Of a stretch of 64,000 nucleotides of DNA, positions 10,573 to 21,148 are shown one piece after another. Position 1 is the first letter of the stretch. Each line of letters begins with the position of its first letter. The notes beneath the pieces were generated by a model. The model saw nothing but the letters and a program-made list of their open reading frames with translations. It was not told the DNA's origin and did no database searches. The position numbers and the translations under genes are program-made. This stretch comes from Adiantum capillus-veneris (Eukaryota; Streptophyta; Polypodiopsida; Polypodiales; Pteridaceae): positions 106,715,587 to 106,779,586 of the forward strand of contig CM043966.1 of the NCBI GenBank assembly GCA_014529385.2, read 5' to 3'.

Positions 10573-11094
10573 TTTCTTCATTGGTTAACTCATTTGAGAG
10601 CATCCGATGTAACTTACTTGCATCCTCTAAGGATTGCGTACCTGATGGTTCCTCTCGGTTTGTCTGGGGTGCTTCAGATTGTGTCAATCTTTTTGGGTCT
10701 TTAAGGATGACCCCCATCACTTCGATGCTACTGTCACTCTCTTGAGTTGTTGTTGTCTCTTCTCCTCAGGTAGACGAATAGTCACTGGTGGACTCATCTT
10801 CTGAAGCCTCCAAGATCATGGTGCGTTGCTTCCCAGTCTCATGTCATAGAATATGGACTTCCCTTTAGCGTCCTTCATCTGGATCATTCCAATGCTCCAA
10901 TCTTGCTTAGCTTCCATAGCCATGAGCCAAGGTCTCCCAAGAATGATAGGGTAGCCCTCCCCTTTGTGTGGCATGACAAAGATGTCTACCTCCACTTCTG
11001 TATTGAATGCTTTTACTTTGACCGCATTCACTATTACGGCATTAGCCACACATGCGGTTCTGCAGACGTCTGGACACTGCGGATCAAGAGTCAT
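10526..11094 (-). pseudogene. gypsy protease to pre-RT fragment
   Basis: A piece of a minus-strand gypsy pol. The upstream part (10816-11094) contains the end of a retropepsin-like domain with the family signature GYPIILGRPWL and a following WSIGMIQ segment. The downstream part (10526-10720) has MMGVILK and LSNELTNEERKDYVSMLGKF, matching the linker before RT in element B (MGVRFK..., LSTTLTKDEREELKGMLRKF). The two parts are separated by stops. The catalytic Asp triad is missing at the right end and RT is missing at the left, so this is an orphan fragment of a B-like element. Confidence 0.8.
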
Positions 11095-11428
11095 GCAATA
11101 TGCGGCGGCCGTAGCGGCGGTTCTTCACAGGATATCATGGGACAGTAGTGTGTGCATCGTTCTCGATCCGTGCGCTGGAGCAGAGGTTGTATATGGAGGG
11201 GCATACCTATCTTTTGATGTAACTCAACCAATCTCTATGATATTCATGGCATCCACTGTTGTAACTCTATTTCTGGATCATACATGAATGAAGCAAGAGG
11301 TGTTCTATGCTTGTGTACTGTTTACTTACTTCTATTGTCATTCTATATGTTGATGTTCATATAATGTATTTGTGGGTAATCATTCTCGTAATGTCTGTTG
11401 CTCCAGTGTGGGCAATAGCCATTACATC

Positions 11429-11445
11429 TGGCGACCACGATGCGT
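11429..11445 (+). other. Candidate primer-binding site, element E
   Basis: TGGCGACCACGATGCG lies two bases after an LTR-like end ATTACA (11421-11426) and 40 bp before the gag frame. Position and the TGGCG start fit a gypsy primer site. The tRNA is not identified. Confidence 0.55.
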
Positions 11446-11470
11446 GATGGACGACCTGCGATGAATATGC

Positions 11471-12635
11471 ATGTGCATTAGGTCGCAGGGTCTACCTGAC
11501 CCTGTGGTTCCAATTGTAGGAAGACGTCGGAGGAGAGGCGGTTCGGATGAATTTGTTTTTTCTTCACCGCAGATTGAGGAATCTGTATCTCCATCACCAA
11601 GCCCGATGCGTGGTAGGCGGTTGCGGCGAGCGAGGCGTACTCCACGTAGTCATTCATGTCCTCCTGTCATACGTTCACCCTCACCCACACAGGTTGCTCC
11701 ACCACCGTCTCCGGTAAGCAGTCCGGGGGTATCTCCGCCACTGTCTCCACCTCCTAGTGCTCGTCAGCTTTTTTCGGAAGGAGGAGAAACAGTTGGGAAA
11801 GGGGTGATGGCTCCTCCTCAGATTAAGTATAGTCAATTTCGAGGTCTTTCAAGCGAAGACCCTGATGCACATTTGCGCCAATTCAATAAAGCTTATGGAT
11901 TGAATCATCCTGGGGTGGTGATTCTGCTCCATCAACAATCAGTGTTTGAATCTACACTCTCGGGGAAAGCTACTAAATGGTTGTCTGAATACCCTGATGA
12001 TCATTTTCAGACGTATGCTAACGGATCCATAGCGTTTCTACGAAGGTTTCGAATGGAAAAGACAGTCCCTCAACATTTGTAAAAGCTTCGAACGCTCCGG
12101 CAGAAGTCATTGCCAGTGGAGGATTACGCTGCAAAATTTCAGATGCTTTTGCGGAGGGTACCTCAAGCACAAAGGCCGGCAGCCGAAGTGCTGAATGATT
12201 ATTTTTTGCGGGGGCTCAACAAGGATCTCAGAACGGCTATGGCAACAGTGGATAAGGTAACTACTCCACTGGATAATGTAATCGCTAGGGCTGTAGTAGC
12301 AGGAGAGACTTTAGAGGATACGGAATCTCCAAAGAAGTCAAAGAAAAAAGACAGGAAGAAATCTCATCGCAAGTCACAAGACAGTGGCAGTGATAGTTCG
12401 GAGTCAGAATCTGCAATATCAGATTCCTCGGACTCAGACAACAATGGCTAAAAGTCTGAAGGACCTATGGTGTACCCAATGTCGGAATCCGGGCCATGCT
12501 GCTCAGGAGTGCACAATGAATCAGAAGTTGTGTGCGATTTGCACGACCAATACCCATAATACAGTGGAATGTTATTTCAATGGCCGGGTCGTCGGAGTTG
12601 AGGGGACTCTTCTACCTGGCAACAACCACAGATAG
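11471..12635 (+). pseudogene. gypsy element E gag, with zinc knuckles
   Basis: The capsid/nucleocapsid polyprotein. Residues 1-110 are Arg/Pro/Ser-rich (RRRRRGG, SPSPSP, PPPSPVSS). A gag capsid core follows (YSQFRGLSSEDPDAHLRQF, KATKWLSEYP, FLRRFRMEK). An in-frame TAA at 12080-12082 interrupts it, and the same frame then resumes (VEDYAAKFQMLLRRVP, LRGLNKDLR) to 12451. It ends in a Lys/Ser/Asp-rich tail. After a frameshift the next frame carries a double zinc knuckle, CTQCRNPGHAAQEC then CAICTTNTHNTVEC (about 12470-12570). One nonsense codon and one frameshift make it a pseudogene. Confidence 0.85.
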
Positions 12636-12952
12636 GGCAGGGACAAGAGCCTGTTGTGGCGATGGCTCATGCTCATACATCAGAGACGCCTGTGCAAGGT
12701 CAAGCAGGAGGACGGGGTCAAGGGGGAGGACAAGGTCGCGGAAGAGGTGGCCAAGATCCTAATCGCACCAAGACATGCCTTTTCTATTTGGGGGATGGAC
12801 ACTAGTGATCCGAGTGTACTGAAGCTATGGAATACGATCGGAAGAAGCAGGAACGCGCTGTAGGGAAACAGCTTAGTGTGGCTATGGTTCAGATTGAAGG
12901 ACTGGAGGAGTCCGATCCAGTGGTTTCATTAATCACGTGATCGGGTAAAAAT

Positions 12953-14263
12953 GTGGTTCCAACACGCAATGTGAAGATTCCGGATTGGAAGGCTCAGGAA
13001 GAAGTGCGGAAAAAGACTGTGTCCTGGTTGCCACAATCCGCACCACTAGTGAAGACAGTAGGACCATCGACTGTGCCATCGACTGTGGGCCTAGAAATAA
13101 AGGAAGAAAAAACTGGAAATAAGAATGATATTAAAGAACAGGAGGATTGGAATTCAGTTTGGAAAGAGGTCCTCACGTCACCAATACAAGTACCTCTGGG
13201 GTCATTACTGAAATTGGTCCCGAACTTCCATAATGCATTGCTGCAACAAACGTCCACTGAGCTGAGGGAAGTCACCATTGGGAAAGTTGAAAGCGAGGAG
13301 GATGATTCAGCCCCGTTGCCGGCAAATAGGATCATGGATACCCGCATTCCGGATCTTTCAGTTAGATACCATGGAACATACATTGACAAGGTACTATTGG
13401 ATGGAGGAGCGGAAGTAAACATTATTACTCAAGCAGCTTGTGAGCGTTTTGGCCTCAGTGATTGGGAGCCTGCACCCTTTGTACTCCGCATGGCAGATCA
13501 AAGAAGAGTGCAACCAATGGGTTTACTTCGAGGCATTGTTTTGGATGTGGCAAGCTTATCCTTTGCTGTTTCCTTAGTAGTTTTAAATATTGAAGATCAT
13601 AATCAGGATTATCACATTATCTTGGGGAGACCCTGGTTACGACAAGCGAGGGTAAAGCATAATTGGGAAGCAAATATGCTTACCGTAAAAAAGGGTAAAA
13701 GGAAAGTGCGGGTGATGTTGGGAACATGCAGACAGCCAGCTCAGGCAGCATGGCCGGTGATAGCAAAAACAGTCAATATGGTGGAAGGATTAGACGAGGA
13801 TGAAGAGGAACAATTTCTAAAAGATAATCCAAATTTGGTTTCTTTATATCTTGTGGATATTTCTCTGATTCCGAAAGGGAATTCGGTGGGGGTTTCAGGA
13901 ATTCCAGCGGGAATAGGGGAGCAACAACAAGTGCTTCCAAGTCCTGAATCATTGGAGGACGTTATTCAGCAAGAATGTGCGTTTGAGGCGCAAATGGAAA
14001 AAATTACAAGGGTTAAAGAAGATGAACTAGAGAGGGTCTTTCTAGGGGAGCAAGCGGAGTCGCAACCCATATACATTAATAAGCAGCTAGAGGCAAGTTT
14101 TAGAGATGATTTGATCAAGTTACTGACAGAGGTAAGAGTGTTGTTCCCGAGGGTTTTGATGTTGTTGATTGGGCACAAGCTGAGGAATGGAAAAGAGGTT
14201 ACCCACAAAAGAAACCACGAAGTAATCAATCTTCTTCATCCTCTAGACAAGCAAATGCTTTGA
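12953..14263 (+). pseudogene. gypsy element E protease region
   Basis: An open frame of 436 codons that carries a retropepsin-like domain in its middle. The active-site loop is DGGAEVNI (about 13400), where canonical proteases have D(S/T)GA. It is followed by FVLRMADQRRVQP and the signature YHIILGRPWL (about 13615). The N-terminal third is a Val/Lys/Glu-rich linker and the C-terminal third is acidic. No RT motif follows: downstream frames show only a doubled (K/Q)IWVPK motif at 14285-14350. The protease loop is shared with element B (VDGGAQI) and D (LDGGAGVNI), so Gly in place of Ser/Thr is a lineage trait rather than damage. Confidence 0.75.
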
Positions 14264-14400
14264 GTAGCATGCAAGGAGTCAGGAAAATTTGGGTACCAAA
14301 AGCACAACTCAAGGACAAGCCGTCTCAAATTTGGGTGCCCAAGACATCATCTAATCGTATACCGAAGAAAGTTCCAATCTAACGACTCAAAGAAAAGCAT

Positions 14401-17096
14401 ATTTGAGCAAGGAACCTAACACAAGATGGGTTTGGAGGAAAAAGGAGCATTTATCTTCTCCACAAACTGTAAAGCCGATGAAACAATGGAAAGTTAAGTC
14501 TCAAAACACTCAACTATAATAATTCATCAACGAAAAACCAAGATACCAGTGTGGCGAGTTAAAGCTCAACAACCATCATCATTGATACTAACAGCTCAGG
14601 AAAGCAGCGTGTCAAAACATCGTGATGGTACAATAAAGCAAAGAGCACACAAACTACAAGATTTTCTATTTGGGATACATCAACATGAAACCTCGACCAC
14701 GGAAACGCTTGAGTTAATTACTCAAGAACCAATACTCAAGAACCAAATCTTGCACAACATACTAGTTTGAACTGCATTGATCTTCAACGCATGTTAAATC
14801 CAACCTCACGACTATGCATACACACGATTGTTCAACTTATGCACACAATCGTCCCAGAGTACTCCATCTCGGAGGGGTGGAAGGGAACTTCAGTAATTAA
14901 GGGCACTGTTTGAAGAGGGAGGAAAAAGTTGGATGTTAAAGTGTGATTTTTTACACAATTACCTAATAATGCCCTTAAAAAATCATCCCCAGGGGAATTT
15001 TAATTGATAACATCTCCCCGATGAGTGTAAATAGTGTATATACTATCAGAAAATACATTGCCTTTTTGCTTAATTTTCATCATTTTTCTTGATATTGAAG
15101 CCTAAAAATGGACAAATCTACCAAAAAGCATTAAAATAGTGTTCTTCAATGAATTTTCTTAATTATTAATTTTTCACTTTGCTTTTTTAGTGCATTTTAT
15201 TGTTTTCTTTGATTTTTCTCAATAAACACGTCAAAAAATTAATAATAAATAGCAAATGAGCTCAGATGGAGAAACTGAAGATACGCTAATGACTAGAAGA
15301 TCAGGCGAACAAGCACAAAAATTTTCAATTAAAATGACAAACAGAAGCAAGAAGCATAAATTAGGCCGTCAAGGCCTGCTTTTGCAAATTCTTGCAGAAT
15401 GAGCTAATGGAATCTGATTGAAGAAATTTTTGAGTCTAACGTAGATTTCACGGCCTAGTAGGACTAACAAGGGAATCTATGGAAAATTAGTTTGGGAAGT
15501 TCGAGTATAGATATCCAAGGTAGCCCAAAATCACCTCATTTCCACTAGTCACTCTTGGAGGAGAGCCTTCTACCTTCTTTGCGCGCGATTTCTGGAGTCC
15601 ACAGTCACCCATTTTCAATGCCGTCTCACACAAGACATGAGGGGTAAGTTGTAAACTTATCAAAGAATGTTTCTATACGGTCGGGTAGCAAGTCTAGGCT
15701 CATGAAAAAAACCCTAGAATCCCAGCAGCGCACGAACTCCAACGACACAAAATTGACCATAGCGGTCTATCAGCTCAACCAAAATGGACGAGACTTGAAC
15801 TGTAGCATGCCCCTAGATAATAGAACATTTTCATATCATTAGATGACCATTTGGTAGGGGTCGAGGGAGTTTCAAGTGACTAATCTAGGTTTTTGCCATA
15901 TGCCAGAATTGAATTCTGACTCCACGGGCAGCTTATAGACAAGGTCTATACACAATGTACCTAGATAGTTTCAAGGAAACAGTCAAGGGAGGCTCTCAAA
16001 CAGCAGGAAATAGCTCGAAGGCTACAAAGTGTCAAATTTGACATATGAAGTCAAACTGACTCCGAATGAGCCCAAACTGGATGAGCAGCATCGGGACTAT
16101 GTAACGGACAAGTCCATGGCTTCAAAAGTGACCAACCAATTTTACATGCCAAGGAGTCGCAAAAATCGATGATTTCAGAGTCGACAAGAGCACGAATTGA
16201 TGCCAACAAGACCAAACTTTACCAAATTCATTTTAGGACTTGTTTTAGATGTATTAAAGATGAAAGATGTTTAGGTCATCAAATTATCATTTCATGCAAC
16301 AAAAGTGACTGTTGTAAATAATCGTGATTATTTACTTTTGTGCATATTTGGCTAGAAAATTATCCGGTCACTTCACCTATCACTTGTAGACATCTATTAC
16401 ATGCCACATGTCAAGTATGAGCCAAAAAGATCAAGAAAACCTCTGATTTTGTCCAAAAAAAATGCATTAAAGGCTCTTGTGTCCAAATTTTGAGTTAACA
16501 GTAACATTTTATGATCCAAATCACCCCATATCTCACACACAGACTCTACATCATGTCTAGAACCAAATTGCAACAAAACATGTACAATTTTGATTAAAAA
16601 GTTAATAATCGTGATTATTTACTTTTCATAAGAATGGGTTCAAATTTTAACTTTGACCTTATAGGACCAAAGTACATGATGTTCCAAGCCTACCAATGAA
16701 GTTTGATCAAGTTTGGATCTCAAAAAGTAAAATTCTCTTCATATCTACTGTTTCAGAATCTAAAGCCTACATCTCACACCATTTTCACCCAGTGCACTCA
16801 ACTGAGCCCACACTTCACTCGGAGTGCCCAGATGCCACATGATTCGAGCCTATGATGTCAAAAATACAAAAAGTTGGAAAATTTCCCAGTTGTTATTCAC
16901 GATTATTTACTTTAGTTGCAAATGTTACCTAGATTGCATGATTCTGATCTCTACATGTTTTTATGCATCTATGCATGCTCCAAAATTGATTTGAAGCAAA
17001 ATGGATATCATTTTCCAGCAATTCAGAGTCAAGGCATTTCAGAGCAGAATCCGTGAAATTTTCTAACTTTGACACTGTATTCCCCTAATAGGTGCA
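14401..17096 (+). other. Non-coding leader of relic F with a repeated near-palindrome
   Basis: No convincing gene in about 2.7 kb. AT-rich sequence carries the near-palindrome AATAATCGTGATTATT at 16315-16338 and 16603-16625 and a variant TATTCACGATTATTTAC at 16893-16911. A partial copy occurs after the LTR at 21313-21335. The spacing is about 285 bp. I read the block as the long leader of a large non-autonomous LTR element, by inference from the LTR and polypurine tract downstream. Confidence 0.4.
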
Positions 17097-20000
17097 ATGC
17101 AAGCGGCTGAGAAGGCAAAGAAAAGGATGTCTCAAAAAGATAAGCTGCAAGAATTGCCACTGTACCAGTTAGATCCCAGCTCAGTGAAGACGGCAAAGGC
17201 AACCTACCTGTCTAAAGAGCAACTCAAAGAAAACAACACAACGGTCAAGAGTGAAGAAGGACACCAGGTACAGTTATGAATGCTACCCAAGGAGGTTTAT
17301 GATGTAGCTGCAAAGCCAAACACTAAAGGACAACAAAAGACTAGGTCTTCGAGATTTCTACGACCAAGAGCCATGTGGAGTGGATTTCCAAAGAGCCTTT
17401 GAGCTATTGTCCACAATTAAAGAACATGGATCTACTCAGGTCGCGGATCATCAGGGCCAAAAAGTTGAAGTGGTGATCACCAAAGACATAGTGGCCGATG
17501 CACTTAAGCTGCCAACAAAAGGTATGACAATGCGGGCCAACAGTAGGAAAAGAGTATGTACTTTTACCAATGATACTACTCCTGCCACCTTCTCTGATCT
17601 CATCTTAAGGCAAGTGGAGGATCCGACTCGCCTTTACCACCAACATTTCCACTGCCTTTCAAAGAGACTGCCACGGTACACAACTCCAAATCATGCAGTT
17701 ACGACTACTTTCACTCAACTGTTAAAGTCGACAACAAGGCAAGCTATAGATCACGCACAGTACGTGCTTACAACATTGAAAGGCACAAAGAAAGAGGGAA
17801 AGATAACATATTCGAGCACTCCAGAAGTGCTAACAAGAATAGCATACCATGCTATTGGAATGGCAGACAACTTGCCGCCAGCCCCAGATTAGACACATGG
17901 ATTATCTCAGCTCAACCTCCTCCACGAACCACTAGATCAACAAAGAGTCTATAAAGAAGATGAGGAATTTGCAGAAATCTTGCATGAAGCCTACATCTGT
18001 GAAATCTTTGACAATGAAGAAATGAGGCAAGGAGGGAAGCAATGAAAAAGAAAGCAGTGGCAGCTCATCAAAAGGAACCTTAGCAAAAAAGGGCAAGATT
18101 TGAAAGAGAGAAACAATCATACGAAAGAAGCCGCCAAGCTCCAGGTGAAAACCCTGAGAAATGGAGCCCAAGGGAGGTCAAGGGTCCAAGGACCAAGAAC
18201 CCTGCAAAGAAGGTTCCAGAGGACCTAAAGGATTTACTGGAATGGATGTATGCTGAAGCTGAAGCATTGAAGATTCAAGAAGCTCTAGAAGCTCAAAGGA
18301 AAGCAAAAGAAGAAGAGGTTGAGCAACCGAGGCAAGCAAAAGTTGCACAACAAAGTGATTCACATCCTGAACAAGGAGAGATGTTTCACGGACCCTATTC
18401 ACCAACTGCATAACAAGAAGATCCGCCCATGCCAAGTGCAAAACCTTCACCAATAGCTAAATCTAATGAAGGCGAGGAAGCAAAGGAAAAAGAACCTGAG
18501 CAATAGGAAGAGGCAAGTTTTGAATAGCCCAAGGAAGCAAAAAAAATTGAAGTTGGACCTTCTTCTACAACCACTCAAGCAGAACCAGGTGCAAAGCCTC
18601 AAGAAGTATCAATTGAACCACCTACAAGGCCATAAGTAGAATCTGTTGCACCAACAAAAGAGCCGCAAACCAAAACCATTGAAACTTCTAAGCAACCTCA
18701 GGTAGAACCTGAAGATTGGGAAACCACACATGAAGTGATCATGTATGCAAAGCAAATGCAGTTGATGACAGAGAAAAGATGAGAACAATAGAAGTTAGCC
18801 ACAGTGCCAAAGCTAAAGAACTGGAACAGGTAATAGATGCTCTACAAGGTGAGCTAGAAGACAGAATGAACATTATTGAAGATATTCAGAGAGAGATTAA
18901 AGAGCCAAAAAATGAAGCAGGACAAATCATACTGTCAAGGAACAAAGATTTTGGAGAAGAGGAACAAAGACCTCGAACTTGAGTTGAAGCTTGAACAAGT
19001 ACAAAGACGAGACCTTGCAGTGATGCGGGTACAAAGAGAAGAGCAAATGCTCAAGGAGATAGAAGATCTGAAGAGAGCCAATCAGCTGCTGAGAGAAGAA
19101 CATACAAAAGCTCAAGAGGAGGCAAGAACCTATGAACATCCGATCATAGACATACCATCAGTCTCTTTTGCTGATATGGAAACACATCCATCGGAGGGGA
19201 TGGCAGGAGAGACAGAGTTTCAAGTGCCAAGCACTGAAGATGAGCAAGTGCCAATGGTCCAGCTTTCTAAAGTTGAAGAAGATGCACTGAAAGAGCAGAT
19301 TGTCCAGGAAGTGGATGTTGACTGGAAAGCAGGAATGGATTGGGAGTTGAGAGTTCTCCGATCAAGCAGTATTTCTAAGGCAGATAAGAGAAAGCCCCGT
19401 TGTAGCTTCACTCAAGGGAACAGATGAAGTCTACAAGATTTTGGAGAAGAGGAACAAAGACCTCGAACTTGAGTTGAAGCTTAAACAAGCACAAAGATGA
19501 GACCTTGCAGTGATGCGGGTACAAAGAGAAGAGCAAATGCTCAAGGAGATAGAAGATCTGAAGAGAGCCAATCAACTGCTGAGAGAAGAACATACAAAAG
19601 CTCAAGAGGAGGCAAGAACCTCTGAACAGCCAATCATAGACATACCATCAGTCTCTTTTGCTGATATGGAAACACATCCATCGAAGGGGATGGCAAGAGA
19701 GTCAGAGTTTCAAGTGCCAAGCACTCAAGACGAGCAAGTGCCAATGGTCCAGCTTTCTAAAGTTGAAGAAGATGCACTGAAAGAGCAGATTGTCCAGGAA
19801 GTAGATGTTGATTGGAAAGCAGCAATGGATTGGTAGTTGAGAGTTCTCCACTCAATAAATGTAACTCAGCTCACTCCCAACCAAATCAATGCTCAATTGC
19901 ATCAACAGTCACTACCCTACCCATTGATAAAGGTGGAGTTACTGCAAGTTAAAGAAAGACTTTATAAGGATATGTAGGTAGAAGGCTCAGATGCTCTACA

Positions 20001-20715
20001 CCCCAAATGGAGAAATAACTGGCTCAACAAGAGCTCTAGACACTCATTCTATTTACAAGAGTACTTGTAGCAATACAGAAGAACCCCACATTCTGTCATG
20101 TACCAAGGGTAAGGACGTGGCAGGCACATGATGCATTGAGGAAGAAGAGACCAACTTGGCTCAACTACCCAAGACTGCCAGCTCCAGAGCAGGGAACAGC
20201 AACGGAGGAATACATGGTGAAAACCCTAACGGGTGCCATGAACTTCTTCAAAAGTCTATCTCACCTCTCATGTGCTATGCTCTATAAAATCTACCGAATG
20301 TTGCTTATATGCATTCAAGCTTTTCATGAGCCTGAGGTAGGAGCTCCCCGGATTTATTTGCTAGAAGGGAACAAAGGTCTATGATATGATTTGAGTGGAC
20401 AATCCTCAGAAGAAGTCCTCTACGGCTTCTACGCTAGATCCATGTTCTTGCCATCAAGAAATATGTTGGCATTTGAAGAGGCATTTTATAATGGATTCTT
20501 CACATGGGAGACAAAGATTTTTGGGCCTGTTGATCAGCAACCTTACATCAAGGTTTGTTGGCTATTTAGCCATCGAAATTAAAAAAGAAATTCAACATGC
20601 AGTTTTTGCAAGTCCCAACAAAAAAAGACAAATCAAATATGAGAAAGCTCTACACGCGCTTAAAGACCGCCGCCTTGCCAGCCACCATCAACCCGAAGAC
20701 TACTTCAGTCCATGA
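17097..20715 (+). pseudogene. Relic F ORF: unknown protein, Lys/Glu-rich and coiled-coil-like
   Basis: I do not recognise the family. A chain of plus-strand frames interrupted by stops appears to be one ancestral ORF. 17097-17279 is a short basic start. 17380-17892 is the best-preserved block (VVITKDIVADALKLP, ending NLPPAPD). 17930-18780 is a Glu/Lys/Pro-rich tail with stops. 18779-19836 is heptad-rich (KEIEDLKRANQLLREEH), and half of this part is tandemly duplicated. 20136-20715 is a further piece. It lies between a long leader and a polypurine tract plus LTR, in the gag position of a large retrotransposon derivative with no pol. Confidence 0.5.
18947..19852 (+). repeat. Tandem duplication (~490 bp) inside the relic F ORF
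   Basis: The segment starting GATTTTGGAGAAGAGGAACA occurs at about 18947 and again at about 19436. Both copies run through the same heptad-rich coding sequence to TTGAGAGTTCTCC (about 19343 and 19835). Copies differ by scattered point changes, including a TGA near 19497. The unit encodes about 160 residues containing MLKEIEDLKRANQLL and the acidic VQEVDVDWKA. Confidence 0.85.
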
Positions 20716-20741
20716 AGCTGTGTCTAGGGATGACACAGTCG

Positions 20742-20754
20742 TGGAGGGGGGGAA
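20742..20754 (+). other. Polypurine tract of relic F
   Basis: TGGAGGGGGGGAA immediately precedes the TGTTAG start of the LTR at 20755. This is the expected place for the plus-strand primer of an LTR retrotransposon and gives F its orientation. Confidence 0.8.
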
Positions 20755-21148
20755 TGTTAGCAGCAAGTTAACTTAGATAACATTTTTCGAGAGCTTTTAT
20801 TGTAGAAACACTTATTCTTTTGATAAATCAGGACTGTTGTAACTCTTGTTTTCCATATGGATAGTATAATCGATAAGTCTGGGTTATCAACTTCCAGATT
20901 GTATCAACTTATCTTTAGCTAGAACTTCTAGATTATTAGTTTTGACCAAAGAAATCTTGGCTAAGGTATAAAAGCCATTTTTTATAAGTTATTTTCAAGT
21001 TTTGTATAATAGAAACATAGCGTGAGCTAACGGTGCTCATTTCTCTCCTTCTCGCGCTTCCTATTCCCTTCCCGATTGTCACATTGCAATGCCGTTTGTT
21101 GCGTTGCAACCGCATGTAAGAGCTCTACGCATTGACATAAACATATCA
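20755..21148 (+). repeat. LTR of relic F
   Basis: About 394 bp, TGTTAGCAGC... to ...AACATATCA. A TATA box (GGTATAAAAGCC, near 20967) is followed by an R/U5-like pyrimidine-rich stretch. A TGGCGTCCTTGACC motif 17 bp further (21166) resembles a primer site, so the LTR may serve an element on its right as well. No second copy is in the window. Confidence 0.65.

Larger units (their letters stand above)
11101..14400 (+). mobile_element. Ty3/gypsy-type relic E (gag and protease only)
   Basis: A plus-strand element with an LTR end (...CCATTACA, 11426), a primer-like site, gag, zinc knuckles and protease. No reverse transcriptase, RNase H or integrase follows, and coding similarity fades after 14381. 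Its left end joins the gypsy fragment at about 11101. It is a non-autonomous or 3'-deleted copy. A purine-rich stretch at 14873-14928 could be a polypurine tract but is not proven. Confidence 0.7.

Noticed and set aside
12994-13422. Minus-strand frame of 142 codons
   Set aside because: It is the shadow of the element E protease frame, whose motifs are on the plus strand.
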